DNA of 64,000 nucleotides from Cynocephalus volans. Lineage: Eukaryota > Chordata > Mammalia > Dermoptera > Cynocephalidae. The DNA lies in the NCBI RefSeq assembly GCF_027409185.1, contig NC_084462.1, positions 20,063,577-20,127,576 on the forward strand, written 5' to 3'. The position numbers were made by a program, and so were the translations under genes. The notes under the pieces are model-generated. The model had not been told where the DNA came from. It saw only the letters and a program-made list of their open reading frames with translations, and searched no databases. This document shows positions 1-12,778 of the stretch, one piece after another (position 1 is the first letter of the stretch; each line of letters begins with the position of its first letter).

Positions 1-3000
1 AGCTGCCAGGCGGTCATTAGTAGAACTCTCACTACCAAGCCAGAAACCTAGAGGAGTGGGGGGTCTAAACCAGATGACACATGTGCTAATTCTAGCCTCC
101 ACACCAAGGTTAACTTTTTTATTATATCATATTTTTCCAAACGTCCAAAAAGATTATGGGGTGGGAGTAAGGAAACAAAACCCAGAAACTTATTTAATGG
201 ATTCGTGTGGATTAGGACCAAACCTTTTGTATTTTCTTAAGCGACAGAACCAAGGGTTGGATTGAGCTTGAAGTCAAAAAGAACTGAATTCAGTCCCTGA
301 TTGTATCTAACTAGCAGTGTGAGCATGGCAGGTCACCTGGGAGTCTCGGTCTTCTGAACTGTACAGTAGGAATAATCCCTACCTCACAGGGTTGTTGTGA
401 GGTGCAATGTGACCATCTGTCCTGCAAGTGCCCAGCTCGGTGCCTGGCCAGCAGTGGGCATCAAATAAACACTAAAACAGAAACTGATCTTTTGGAATTA
501 AATGCGTAATTTTTATTTAGTTCTGGTTCCTGAATACATAAGTGGGTGGGAAAGAGGTGAAAATAAGTCTGATACACATAATTCATGTTTGAAGTTACAC
601 GTAGATCTCTTTTATCCCTGCCTTTCCTATTCCTTAACACCGAGAACAATGAGTTGGCCTTGGAGGTGGTGTGCGTGAGAGACGTGCCACATCTTGCAAA
701 CCAAGCACCACCTGCTGTGACCATGCCAGGCTGTTCACCGCTGGGTCTGAGGCGGCAAGGACCCCAGGGCCTCCACCCTCATTCCAGAGTACACCTTTCT
801 GGCCAGGATGGGATGTGACACCACCTTCTCTGCCGCCTCCTGGAGCAGCCTGGCCCTGACCCTCTGTCAGGAAACCCAGTGGCTTCATGGCTGCCATCCC
901 TGCCAAGAAGTGAACTTGGCGTCTCTTTCTACTCCGTTTCATTTGTAGAGAGAAAAGGAAGAATCTTGTCTTCCCACAGCCAGCGGTGGGCGATGCACAG
1001 AAACAAGACTGGAAATGCTTTGGTCACAGCTTAGCAAAGAAAAATGGGACAGTGGGTGATGGCAAGCATGTTCCTTGCTAACCCCCATTGCCATTCTTGG
1101 TGTTGGTGATAGCGTTGACATAAAGATGGGCGTGAGTTTGTCTTTTGTCCCCAGCCCTAAATCTTTGTAGAGCCTACCTTTTGCATGCAGGTAATGACCA
1201 AACCCTTGTTTCAAATGTATATGTGACACTGTAACTAGCAGAGCTGGAAATCCAAATATATTATTTTACAAGTGTACTTAATGATTATTAAACTCAAGAT
1301 GGACAGGTAGGTTGAACACTTGGTTTTAGTTCTATGGTGTCAGAGATGTAAAAATAAAGTGCACTAAAGCCATTGGTGTTCTGTTTGGGAAGAGTGCTTT
1401 GTATAAAATTCTTTTTTGTGTGACAAACTTATTTCTTATTGAAAGCATATAATGATAGCCATTTGCCAAGCCGACAGGTTTTTCTGATGTATGCTTTTGT
1501 TCTTGCCCAGGTCACAATCGTTGGCCTATGTTGTACCTTTCCTTCTGTGATTTTGTGGAGCACACGTAAAAAGTCTCTGGATTTTGAGGCATGCCCAGGC
1601 CCTTCTTATCCTTCACTGGCATCTGGCTGGGAACGTTTCTCATTTACAAACATTAAATCTTTTTAAAGCTCAGAATTTAAAGGGACTGTTTTGATTCCTC
1701 CTCCCTATACTGTTTCATTCTTTTACTGAGTTGTAGTTTAAATATATTCCTTTTTAGGTGAAGTTGTAGGTGCTGCCAGTGTGTGGGGGGGAGAGTGTGC
1801 ATGCGCACGTGTCTGCCACGTGTAAATGTGCTTACTGATTACTTTCCTTACCAAATCTTGACTGCCAGCCCGTTGCTATTAGCATTTTGTAACTGCATGA
1901 AGAAATTAAAACCCATGTGCTATTTTTTTCATTGACATTGTCTACTCACAGGCTAAACATCTTACTTGTATAAGATTGCACTCAATCTAGTTCTACCCGG
2001 CATATTATAGAAAAGATCAGAATCCTGAAGCCTGAGTCAAATCTCATGAAGGTTTTCATCCAGAATTGATTTTGTTCTTTGAGAAGTAAATTATACAGTT
2101 CTTTCTACTGGATTTCTTGGCTTTATCCAAAAGACTAAGAAGCCTGAATCTCACAGGCTGGGTAGGATTAAGTAGACAGGTCCCCTTGATACCCCACGGC
2201 TGCGTGATTTGCTCCCTTCAAAGATTGGCCTGCTTGTGCCAGGGCAGACACGGGCGAGCCTGGTGTGCCCACGCCCATGCATGCAGAACCATGCTGTGGT
2301 TAGGTGTTACTGAAGCGCAGCGCTGGTTTGGCGGCTTCTCTTAGAAGTACGTCCTTCTTTACACTGGATTGCTTCATCACGGACTTCCCTCTAGCTTAGA
2401 GAGTCTGTTCCTTTCACATCAAAGGCCAAGCCATGCCTGTTTTATGCCCTGCACTACTAAGTGAGGTGCGCGTTGTTAGTTAGCAGGCAAGTTGCTCGGA
2501 GGGTGGCTGGTTGAGAGCTTTAAAGCAGGCTGTCAGCTGGCCAGCTCTGTTGCGGTGTTTCCCATAGCCGCTGTCCTGTCTGAGGAGACAGTGATAACGA
2601 CGTTTCATTACTTGGAGACACACACAGGAGACTCCATAATTCTTCTGTGTGCTGCTTTTGACAGCTGTTTTTTATAAGTGTAGTTTTTGATCCTACTGTA
2701 TTAAATTATTTTTTAGTGGGTCAACATAAAGAGGTACTTGAGTTCCTTATAACAGCCAAGCATTTTTTCTCAAGGGAATATGACAGTGGGGACACTTGGA
2801 GGGCAGAGCAGGGTGAGGTTTTGCTGCCTTTTTTCTCCCTGGAGGAGGGCCCCCAGGTCCTCTCACTATTGACCTTCCCCGGTCCATTTAGAGCTGAGTC
2901 TTTGCCTGAGCCCCAGGCCGTGGGAGAGTTCAGACCAAAGTCCTCTGAGGGCAGCAGACCGCCAAGTTGGGGAATTAGCTCCTTTACGCACGCCTGTAAG

Positions 3001-3300
3001 GAGCTGATCCTGATGGGGATTAAGGAAATGGGTATAGCAAGGCACAGTGCATATTAAGTAGGGCTTATTATAAACTCCAGCCACCGTCTTTTGAAATGAT
3101 GCCCTTGAGATGCCCTGTTCAAACCCGCTTTTCAGAGACAGCGAGCCCTAAAATAAGCCCTTAAGTAAAATAAAGTGAGTTTCAAAAGAAGCGCTTGGAA
3201 GGTTCTTCCTGCCTGCCCTTACCGTTCATCGCAATACCTGCAGTAATAGTGAGTGATGGAGGTGGTGAGTAGAAGTTGCCTTTTAAAATAGAGCACTCAC
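1..3300. other. AT-richer intergenic sequence, no exon recognised
   Basis: Apart from a MIR at 268-475 I recognise no repeat or coding exon. In human the gene upstream of SLC29A4 is WIPI2 on the same strand, so this could be its distal 3' UTR or flank. The known C-terminal WIPI2 coding sequence is not found here. AATAAA hexamers at 1353-1358 (followed by GT-rich sequence) and 3169-3174 are compatible with, but do not prove, transcript ends. Confidence 0.25.
268..475 (+). repeat. MIR SINE
   Basis: Matches the MIR layout: a middle part ending in the GGGTTGTTGTGAGG segment (about 390-405) and the 3' part GTGCCTGGCCAGCAGTGGGC near 439-458, then AATAAA. Ancient and diverged. Confidence 0.75.
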
Positions 3301-6300
3301 TTCCCATTTATATTAATTCCTAGTTGCTGCCAGTCTTATGAGTTCACCAGCTTTCCTTGGGCTTGTCCTTGTTCATCCTGTGGCCTCGCACATGGGCAGG
3401 AACCCACTCAGTGGAAATGCCAGGGCATGTTGGCGCTGTCGCTAGATATGCTCCCAAGAGGGAATGAGTATCTTGGAGGTCGTGACCTCTTAAAAGGGCA
3501 TGCCAGGACACATAGAGCAGTAGAAGGAAAGCTGAGCAACAGAGAGGCTGCTGGTGTGGGCGTGTCGCTTGGGGCAAGGCCACACACAGGTGTCATCCTT
3601 GGTTGCTGTTTTCCAAAGGGAACTTTCTTCATGTCTTTTCCATCTGGAGACTGGGCAGGATCACGGAAAGTAGAAACGTTTTATCACTGACTTGCTGGTT
3701 TTGAACTCCAGTGTATTCTTCCTGTTGTACTTTCCAGCTCATTCTTTTGTGCTCGTCCTGTAACAGCAGGATGGGAAGTTCTGTTCTACAGTAGCGGAGC
3801 TCTTTTCTAAATTAAAAAATGCTGATATATTTGGAAATGTAAAAATCTTATTCTAATTGACAATTATGCTGCAGTTACGAACCCTTGGAATTCTTCAAGA
3901 TAAGACTCCTTATCAGACGGGAGATTGTCAGGTGGTGCCGCCCAGCCAGACAGGTGTGCTTGGGGGCTGACTGGGGAGGTCGGGCCAGGCCAGGTGAGCT
4001 CCCCTCCCCTCCACCCTTACATCCTCATGGTTCACAAGATATTAACACTGCAGGAGGCCAGTCTCTGGACCCGGGAGGCACCTATGTCTGTTCTCACAAC
4101 CCTGGGTCCTGCTGAGGCTGCAGGGACTCGGCTCCAGGTTGATTTCTCATAGCCACTAGGTGGCAGAAGTCTCACAATCATGCACATATCTGTGGGGCTG
4201 GCCAGGTTGACACGTTGGGGGTGCCCTAGCCAATCTGGTATCCTTGGGGCTGGGCAGTTAAGCCCCAGGACCTTTACAGTGCTCTAGTTTGAAAGAATTC
4301 ACAATAAGAAAATAGAAAAAAAGTGGTGGTTTTCTAACATGCAGAAAGTATGCTTCCCTTTAGCAATAAAAGCTTCACTTTGTGGGTCTTGTGACCTTGT
4401 GTGGGTCACAAGTGTTTGTTTCTGAGGGTTTTTCCCCCTCTGGGAAGAGTCAAGAGGACAGGGTGATGTTGGAACCACGGCATTTCATTCCATTTGCAGC
4501 TCTGTCCCTGTGTCTCTGCAGCTTGAATGCTGCCCTGTAAAAGCCTGCCTGATTGGCCTCCCTCACCTGCCAACGACCTGCTTCCCAGTTGTGCCATTCC
4601 CCAAAGGGAGAGCTGACTTATCACTTAAAACTGTAAGCCAAGAGTGTGCATATCTCAGCCCATCAGATCTAGGGAAGACGAGTCAGATAGTCACCCTGCT
4701 GCTGTGACCATGAGCTCATGACCTCAGACTGGGGACAAACAGCCATGTCCCCCCCCTCACACACACACACACACAAAAACCCCGCTGGCAAATGCTCTCT
4801 CTCTGAAGCTAGCACTCTGCTGTTTGAAGTGGCCCTGTGGACGGAGGATGGCCCAGGCAATTCTTCTCTGTGCAGAGAGACTCTTGCAAGTATACAAGGA
4901 AAAAAACTGTAAAAGCACTTTCCAATCTAGAAAGCACTAAGCAGCGTGAATTCTCATGAAGTGGGCTCCAGAGACGGCCCTCGGCTTCCCTGTCCAGCGG
5001 GGATCATGGGCCCACGTGGCACCTGTGGCATGTAGCGGGGGCGCTAGGCTCAAGAGCAGGACTGTAAGCTGCGACACCCAGGCCGGGGCAAAACTTGGTT
5101 CGCTCATTCTGAGACCATTCCTTCCCCCATCTTGATGTTTGTGAAATTGAAGTGTCTCCCAGCCCATGCACGTGGTCAAGTCTGCCGCCTGTCCCTGGAC
5201 ACCCATAACTGAGTGATGTCCTAGAACGAAGGAAACGCTTCAGGGAGTGGACAGTAGTCTGCTGGCTTCAGGACAGTCGGTTCACAGTGTGCTGCTCCCC
5301 AGCGGAGACCTCACCCTGGGCAGCTGCAGCCGGCCTAGGCGCTGCATGCACACCTGCTGAACCCCCTCTCCCCAGCAGCAGGCCCTGGGGAGGGGCATTC
5401 TGGCATCTGTGGGGCCCCTGCCCCTCACCCCCCGACCCTGGTTTCCTGAGCACCTCTGAGATGACATGGCTCCCCGGAGGGTCTGGGCTGCTGCAAGGAG
5501 CCCATGCAGACTTATTTACGTCCTCGTTTACATTAGCCCGTGCACTCTGGGACAGTCCATTTGGGCTGTGATGGGGGGAGGTTGCGGTGCTGCCAGTTGG
5601 GGAGGAAAAATGCAATTTGTTCAAACTAGCTCCTTTGCTCCCAGGCTCTGAGGGAGCATCTTTTCTGGTTATTTCTGGCTCTGTGGTCCTCTTGCCTATG
5701 AACAAAATTCAAGGGGTCAGCTCCCTCCCTCTCTCCTTCCCTCCCATCACCTGGGGGCGGGGCAGAGCTTTCAGGTTTCTGGGGGGCCCCACACATGGGA
5801 GGAGGGGCTTGGTCTGATGAGTAGAATGAACCACTTCCACATCCCCTGGGTCCTGGGGGAGACGGGGATATACAGGGTTTTACACAATAATTGGACAGTT
5901 TCTGTAAGAGAGGGCTCTGGGAACTGGGAGGATGAGTCCCTTGTGTTGGCTCTAGCGGTCCCCAGGTCCCATCCTCAGGAGGAATTTGGGTGAGGGGTCA
6001 GGCAGAAAGTGTTCACCCTGCAGGGGACCGAGTGCAGCGGTCCAGGGCTGCCTAAACGGCTGCTTCTGTCCACCTGCCTCAGGGCTCGTATGTTCAAAAA
6101 TGCTCCTGCACCACCCGTGCACACGGCAGGCCCTGCCTTAGGCTCCAGAGGAGCTTTGAGGTCGAGGTTTTGGAATCCGAGGCTCTGCATGGTGCTGTGT
6201 CTGGAAGCTGCTCAAGGAGCCTGGCTGCTGCAAGGTGAGGTTGCCAGGAAGTCACCCGAGCTCCTCCCCAGGCAGGGGAGCGAGGGCTGTGCCAACATCA

Positions 6301-6480
6301 ATGCAAAGGAGAAGCCCCAGGCCTCTGGCTGCACCGCCCATCCAGCCCAGCCCTGGACTTGCTGGCTCCAGGACCCTCTGCTTCTCTCAGGACAAATAGC
6401 TACCACCTCCACAGCAAGAACGCAGATACAGCATAAGCTGGAGGACCAGTGTTGACATCTGGAATAAGCGGGGGTGGTGG
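3300..6480. other. Intergenic, mostly unique
   Basis: No family recognised apart from a CA dinucleotide run at about 4758-4775. Contains the CTCF-like motif at 4153-4166. Open frames on both strands are short and overlap, with no domain I recognise. Confidence 0.4.
4153..4166 (+). promoter_or_regulatory. CTCF-like core motif (forward)
   Basis: CCACTAGGTGGCAG fits the CTCF core consensus at every position, in forward orientation. It is the left partner of a reverse motif at 60217-60229. Confidence 0.45.
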
Positions 6481-6489
6481 CCGGGTGCC

Positions 6490-6670
6490 TAATGACATTA
6501 GCCTCCATTTACTGAGCACCTAGCATGTGCAAGACACTGAGCTAGCACTAGGTGTCTTTTCTCGTTCAGTTGCCATGAGATGGGTGGTATTGATGTCCCG
6601 GGACGTAGATACAGACCAGAGAGGCTAAGTCACCTGTCTGAGGACACAGAGCAATAAGTGCTGAATGAGT
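6490..6670 (-). repeat. MIR-type SINE, reverse
   Basis: Begins with the ancient-repeat TTTACTGAGCACCTAGCATG segment and continues with a reverse-MIR-like core (GAGAGGCTAAGTCACCTG...). Diverged. Confidence 0.5.
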
Positions 6671-7555
6671 TCCAAATCCTGCCAGGCTCTGAGCCGGCCC
6701 TCGCACTGGGCACACCTCCTTCCTGCTAGACAGACCCCAGCCTGGCCCTGTCCTCCTTCCCGTTCTCCCGCCCCAAAGGCAGCACGTGGCCTCGTGGGGC
6801 TTCTCCTGAGCCTATAACGAGGGACCCTGGAAAACCTGCCTCCCACACCTTTCCTTGTCCCCACTTAGCCTCGGAAAGGCAGCAGTGGGGATTCATGCAG
6901 TCTTCTGTCCAACTGGCAGGGACAATGGGGGTTGGGGAGAAATGAAGCAAGGAGGAAAGAGGTCCCTCAGTCCCCACGTGTGCACCTTGGGGAGGCAAGA
7001 AGCCAGGTGGGGAGAGAAGGATCCCCCGTGGTCCCAGGAATGGGAGGGAGATGTCATCACGGGGCCGGGAAAAAGGCTCGCTCTGGGGGCACTCTAGCAA
7101 GATGGCTGTCCTGGGACCCTGTTCTCTTGGCCATGGGACAGCAGAGGGTGGCCAGCTGGGACCAGGGCAGTGCAGTTCACGGGAGTGTAGGCCAAGACTA
7201 ATGAGAAACAGCAGGTGAGGTCGAGGTGGGAGAGCCCACCTGCCTTTAAGCTCATGAGCCAGCAACTCCATGTGGCAGCTGAGGTGACAGATCCCCGGTC
7301 CAGAGAGATTGGCCGGGGCCACTAGGCTGGTCAGACCCTATGCTCAGACAAGGCCACTCTCATGTGAACACAAGCCCCAAGGGCCCTGGAGAGGTCGGGG
7401 AACCAGAAGCCAGCCCCCAATGAAGGAAGGTGGAGGCAGCTGAGTGTGCAGCCTGGAGCTCCCCTCAGAGACCAAAAGGCTGTCCTGGGAGGGAGAACTG
7501 GGCTTCTCCCTGTCCGCCCTGCTGGCAGAATGAGACTCAATAAGACATCATTTTT
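6670..7555. other. GC-rich intergenic, nothing recognised
   Basis: Includes a 198-codon reverse open frame (6726-7322) without domains or exon signals. It looks like chance in GC-rich DNA. Confidence 0.4.
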
Positions 7556-8300
7556 CTCACCAATTCTGAAATTCTAATAATTTGACCTGTTTAATGGGCA
7601 CCCACCTCACACTCACTAAGACGGCTGCCACCAAAACAGTAACAAGTGCTGGCAAGGACGTGGAGAGACTGGACCCTAGCACCGTGGCTGAGGGGACAAA
7701 AGGTTGCAGCCGCTGTGGGGCCCAGTCTGGCATCTCCTCCAAATGCTCAACATAGAATTTCCACACGCCCAGCTGTGCACTCCTGGGCATAGACACCCAA
7801 GAGAGCTAGAAACGGGCGCTCACACAAATGCTTGTACGTGACCGTTCATGACAGCACTGTTCACAGCATTCAAAAGGTGGAAAAACCCAAACGTCCATCA
7901 GCAGATGAGTGGATATAAAGTGTGGTCTACCCACACGATGAAATGTTATTCAGCCATAAAAAGGAATCAGATGCTACAACACAGATGAACCTCAAACATT
8001 ATACTGAGTCAAAGAAGCCAGACATCAAAGGCCAAGTACTGAAATTCTGTTTACGTGAACTGTCCAGAAGAGGGACAGCCATGGAGATAGGCAGCAGATC
8101 GGGGCTGCCAGGGCCTGCAGGGAGGGAGAATGGGCAGTCACCGCCTCTTGGGTACAGGGTTTGCTTTGGGGAGATGCACGTGTTTGGGGACAAGATAAAA
8201 GTGGTGGTTGCACGTGGATCTACTAAATTGTTCACTTTAAAGTGGTTAATTTTATGTTACGTAAGTTTCAATTTTTAAAAATCTCAATAAAAATAAACAA
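7556..8300 (+). mobile_element. L1M LINE 3' end
   Basis: A diverged copy of the mammalian L1M 3' end: ACAAGTGCTGGCAAGGACGT near 7640, the TTATTCAGCCATAAAAAGGA segment near 7945, and the tail TCTCAATAAAAATAAA at about 8282-8297. Protein-coding only as a relic. Confidence 0.85.
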
Positions 8301-9155
8301 CAGGCAAGGTCAAGCGGAGGTGGGGCCTTTGTCCTGGAGGGGTCGGGTCAAGGTGGCAGACCCTAGTGCAGGTAACTCACTGTATGAGGTTTGGGTTCTG
8401 CCACATGACGTTAGATCTGAGCTGCAGTCCTGTGCCCAATCAGCGAGAACATTTTCAGGCAGACTGACCTGGGGTCTCACAGTCCCAAACTGTCCCCCCC
8501 AACCTGGGCCCAGTTTGCCTGCAGCCCCGCCATGTTCCGCTTGTGTTGGTTGTGGGACCCTGCAGCACGCCTTGCTTTTCCAACCTGCCTCCGACTCTGA
8601 AGACAACACAGATGCCGGGAGCGCCGTGCACACGTTCACTCAGGAGCAGGGTGCTGGGAGCCGTCTTGGTGGAAGGCAAGCACAATTTCAGCTGATCAGT
8701 AGCTCAAGCATAAACTTCAATAACACTTTTCTGATTAGAAATGTAAGAGGCTCGTTGTGGAAAATTCTGAAAAAAATAGGGATGGGATAAAGAGGGTGAA
8801 GATCACCTGTAATCAGCACCGCGAGAGCTAACTCAAGGTTGACACTGTGGTGCGCCTCCTTCTAGTTACCTTTCTAGCAGGGAGCACTTTATAAGTTGAT
8901 GTCTTTAAATTAGTATGCAGCTCGACCACAACTTTGTGTTCTCCCTGCATTATTAATAGGGATCTTATTTTTCCAGTCCCTAAATTGGAATCCACTCTCT
9001 GACGAAGGATTTGTGTGTTGGGCAAAAGAGGTCTCCTGGAAATGGTGCGTGCTGAGTGATGGGAGTGTGGGGGGCATTCAAAGCCTTGAGACCACAGAGC
9101 AGGGTGTTTGAAACCAAGACTGTACCCATCCAGCTGGGAAATAGGGAGGACAGCA

Positions 9156-9515
9156 TGTGTGTGTGTGTGTTCACGTGCATGTGCATGGTGTGTGTGGTTC
9201 GCATGTGCATATGTGTGATTCGTGCGTGCACACGTGCATGATTTGCATGTTCGTGTTTGTGGTATGTGATACATGTGTACATGCATGTGCACACGTGCGT
9301 GTGCATAATTATGTGATTCGTGTGTGCTTCATGAATGCACTGTATATATGTGTCGTGTGTGCATTGTGTGATCTGTGTGTGTGATTTGTGTGTGCATGTA
9401 TGTGTGCACGTGTATATGCAGAACGTGTGTGATTTGTGTGTGTGCGTGTATGTGTGTGATTTGTGTTTGCATATATGTGGACACACATGTGTGCGTGATG
9501 TGTGTGTGCGTACAG
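9156..9515. repeat. Imperfect TG/CA-rich array
   Basis: About 360 bases of TGTGTG, CATGTG and CACGTG units on the + strand. Both strands are open in several frames purely because of composition. Such alternating purine-pyrimidine DNA can adopt Z-form. Confidence 0.85.
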
Positions 9516-9944
9516 TGATGGCAAGATCACAATGGCCTTTGTCCTAGCCACCAGGATCCTGGCCTGGGCTATAAGTGGCCATGTGGCTGTGGACAGTCAG
9601 ACATGGAAGCCAAATAGGCCACTTCCTCCTGCATTAACATCCACAAAGTCATCGTAGGTCCTCTTAGTTATTGTCCCAGCTAGTGTATTTTTAAAAGGGC
9701 GTGCTTGTGAGACTCTTCCTTCCAATCCTATTTCAGCCTCGTGGGGTGCCTTCTCTCTCTGACCCCTCCTCTGGTTTGTCCCGTGGCTTCCCTCCTGCTC
9801 AGGTGCAGGATGCTCTTAAAAGGGACTCTGAAATTTTTTGGAGCACATGAAACTTTCCTTATGATCCACAAATATTTAATAAAACCTGTGGATGGATGAA
9901 TAAATTAGACGTTTTGTCAAGTTTCGCAGACACAATCACACCAT

Positions 9945-9990
9945 CCCAGAGGATGTATTTAGAATATGACATCTAAATACATCTCCTGGG
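9945..9990. other. 46-base hairpin (19-bp stem, 8-base loop)
   Basis: Left arm 9945-9963 and right arm 9972-9990 are reverse complements at 17 of 19 positions, with the inner 12 bp perfect (GATGTATTTAGA / TCTAAATACATC). The loop is ATATGACA. No family recognised. It could be a tiny palindromic MITE core or an RNA hairpin. Confidence 0.6.
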
Positions 9991-10637
9991 TTTTCAGAAA
10001 ATGTCTGTAGTCTGCCGTGCACAACTAGAGAAACTCAGTTTGCTCATGCAAACCCTGAACTTGCTTTTCTCCTGCCTCTCAAACCCCAACCTCATCCAGT
10101 GCTCTCTCTTTGTTTTGATCAGGGTCGTTTGTTTTATTTTGAGCACAGTCATTTCCCAGGGAACCTGGCAAATTTCTGTTTCTTCCATTTGGTCCAACAG
10201 CTTTCTCATTGCTGAAACAGACTTTGGGGGCACTTGATCCCCCATGGATACCCCTGCCACCCCCTACTGTTTCACTCTGTTTAAACAGCTAGGTCATCAG
10301 GGGCCCTATTCCATCCTCGTTTTTTCACATCATTTTTGTATTCTCTCTTACAAGTGAGCAACTCCACATGCACGACCTGCTGCCCCCCAACCAGGAGAGA
10401 GTGTAAGCCAGGACAAAAGCATCTGCTCCTCCATTCTGCATGCAAGTCCCCAAGGGTGACCCGGGAGAGCTAGTGAAGAGGAAATAACTAAAAGCACCAA
10501 TATTGGAAATTTGACTCTTTCTGGGCATGAAGTTGTAAACCATTCAGCAGGCTCAAGTGCAGTACCCAAGCCAATTGGCAAAGGATTCCAGAAGCTCTTA
10601 GTGAGGAAGGGTCAGGGCTGGCCAGAGGATGGGCAAG

Positions 10638-10862
10638 GCTCCTGGGGCACTGGTTCTCCAATTTGGGGTGGGAGTGATCCCTGCCTCCCTGCCCAGAGGA
10701 CATCTGACGATGTCTGGAGATGTTATTGGTTGTCACAACTGGCTACTGGCTTCTAGGGGGTAGAGCCAGGAATGCTGCTCAACATGTCACTAGGCACAGG
10801 ATGGTCCCCGCAACAGAGAATGATCTGGCCCCGAAGTCCAGTGTTAAGGTTGAGAAACCCTA
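10638..10862 (+). mobile_element. MER20 DNA transposon remnant
   Basis: Follows the MER20 (hAT-Charlie, non-autonomous) consensus as I recall it, from ACTGGTTCTCCAATTTGGGG through TTGGTTGTCACAACTGGCTA to GTTGAGAAACCCT. Short and non-coding. Confidence 0.75.
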
Positions 10863-10884
10863 TCCCAGAGAAAGCCCAATCCAG

Positions 10885-11480
10885 CCTCATTATTCAAAGA
10901 TTCCGTATTTGTGAACTCGCATACTCGCCAAAGTCTATTTGCAGCCCCCAAATCAATACTCCCAGCATTTTCACGGTCATTGCAAACTTGTGCAGAGCAG
11001 GAAGGAATCTGAGCTGCCGATGCACACGTTCTCAGCTGAGGTCAAACGAGGTGATATCCCACCTTCTTGTGTCAGCTCTCCTCCTGCAAACACGTATCCT
11101 TTTCATGGTCTATTCAGTGCCACATTTTCCACATTTTTGTGCTTTCTGCTGGTGATTTTGCTGCTTAAAATGGCCCCTGAGCACCGTGCTGAAGTGCTAT
11201 CTAGTGTCCCTCTGCAGAAGGCTATGCCTTGCAGAGAAAATACGTGTATTAGGGAAACTTCATGCAGGCGTGAGCGACAGTGCTGCTAGCTGTGAGTTCA
11301 ACGTTCATGAATTAATAATATATTAAAGAAAATGGCTTTAGACAGAAGCACACATAAAGCAAGGTTATGTACTGATGGGTTGACGGAAGTGTTGTGACCA
11401 GAGGCTTGCAGGAGCCTAACGCTGTGTTCTCCTAGGAGCAACGGTTCCTTATTCACTAATCCAGAGTTGGCAGTGGCTTT
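10885..11480 (+). mobile_element. Pogo/Tigger-like DNA transposon relic
   Basis: Contains the decayed start of a transposase-like frame (ATG at 11170, MAPEHRAEVLSSV...) resembling the N-terminal helix-turn-helix part of a Tigger-type (CENP-B-related) transposase. It frame-shifts and stops by 11289, and related non-coding sequence continues to about 11480. Subfamily not assigned. Dead. Confidence 0.5.
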
Positions 11481-11653
11481 TGGAACACAACAACTGTGAG
11501 CAACGACAGCCGGCTGCACACAGGCGCTAAAGGACAGGGTTTGGATGTGCAGGGTCCGTCCGTGAGCGGCCACGTGGTACAGAGGACAGAGCATCCAGGC
11601 GAGGCTGAATCTTCCTTCATCCACCCTTGCTACTGGCGCTCCCTACACTTTCT

Positions 11654-11761
11654 CCAGCTGTTTTGGTTTGGTTTGGGCAGCTGGTCAGTGCAGGGATTGA
11701 ACTCTGGACCTTGGTGTTATCAGCACCGCATTCTAACCCACTGAGCTCATTGGCCAGCCCC
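11654..11761 (-). mobile_element. CYN-like tRNA-Ile SINE, monomer
   Basis: On the reverse strand reads GGGCTGGCCAATGAGCTCAG, GGTGCTGATAACACCAAGGT and so on, like tRNA-Ile. CCCTACACTTTCT (11641-11653) before it and CCCTAAACGTTCT (11760-11772) after it look like a target duplication (11/13). Confidence 0.8.
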
Positions 11762-11772
11762 CTAAACGTTCT

Positions 11773-12189
11773 GAGCCTCAGCTTCCTGTTAAGTGGGGAC
11801 AACCGTGCCAGGAGGTGACTACAGAAACTACCCTTCACAGTACTAGGCAAAGAAATGGTGACCGTGATTATGTTTTCGTCCTAGTTGAGGCCAGTCCGTG
11901 TTCGGTGTGACTCTAAATACGAAAAGCAAATTCCCTGAAGATGGCCCCGGCCCTGCCAGCAGCTTCCCACAGATTCTCTCCAACAGCTCCCTTCTTCCTC
12001 CGTTTCCTTTTTCTGCTGTAAATAATATCCCCGGCAGGAAAGCTAAGCCTTGTTAAGCTCAGATATGAAAATATCAAAACGGAGTTAGAAAAGTGAAGCC
12101 CGGCCCAAGTCGCTCATGAGGACACATTTCAGGCCAGCTCGGAGGTGCCCTAGGCCAGCTGGAGGAGGCTCATGGGTGGCCAGAGGCTC
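11773..12189. other. Intergenic, nothing recognised
   Basis: Unique-looking sequence between a SINE and an L1M fragment. No gene or repeat family seen. Confidence 0.35.
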
Positions 12190-12578
12190 GATGGTGCCCA
12201 TCGACGGATGAACAGATGGAAGCACAAAGCGGCGTCTCTGTGTGGTGGAATATGACGCAGCCATGAAGAGGAGTGACGTTCGGACACCTGCCCCATGTGG
12301 ATGAACCTTGAAAACATTGTGCCTGACACACAAGGCCACACACTGTATGATTCCATTATATGAAGTATTCGGGATCAGTAAACGCATTGAGACAGGAAGT
12401 AGATCAGTTCTTGCCAGGGAGGGGTGGGTACGGGTTTCTTTTGGGGGTGATGAGAATGTTCTAAAATGGTGGTGAATTGTTTACACAACTCTATGAATAT
12501 ACATTCATTCACTGAAATGTATACTTTCAATGGGGAAATTGTATGGTATGTGAATTATATCTCAATTAATAAAGCTGT
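12190..12578 (+). mobile_element. L1M LINE 3' end
   Basis: The same L1M region as at 7556-8300, here starting at the CCCATCGACGGATGAACAGA part and ending CTCAATTAATAAAGCTGTTA. A diverged fragment. Confidence 0.85.
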
Positions 12579-12778
12579 TATTTATTTATTTATTTATTAT
12601 TTTTATTAATTTATTTATTTAAAAGACGACCGGTAAGGGGATCTTAACCCTCGACTTAGTGTTGTCAGCACCACACTCTCCCAAGTGAGCTAACCGGCCA
12701 TCCCTACATAGGGATCCGAACCCGTGGCCTTGGTGTTATCAGCACCACATTCTCCCAAGTGAGCCACGGGCCGGCCCC
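12579..12778 (-). mobile_element. CYN-like tRNA-Ile SINE, dimer
   Basis: Two head-to-tail tRNA-Ile-like units on the reverse strand. The left unit starts GGGGCCGGCCCGTGGCTCAC, the right unit starts GGCCGGTTAGCTCACTTGGG, and the 3' tail is A/T-rich (TTTA repeats). B-box-like GGTTCGGATCC is present in the left unit. Confidence 0.88.

Noticed and set aside
1-3300. 3' exon of WIPI2
   Set aside because: Synteny makes it plausible nearby, but no coding sequence resembling the WIPI2 C-terminus is present, so only a possible UTR or flank is noted.
6726-7322. 198-codon reverse open frame
   Set aside because: No domain, no splice or promoter context, and other frames in the same GC-rich stretch are equally open.
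8828-9551. His/Thr-rich and Cys/Val-rich open frames of up to 168 codons
   Set aside because: They are translations of the TG/CA array, open on both strands because of composition.
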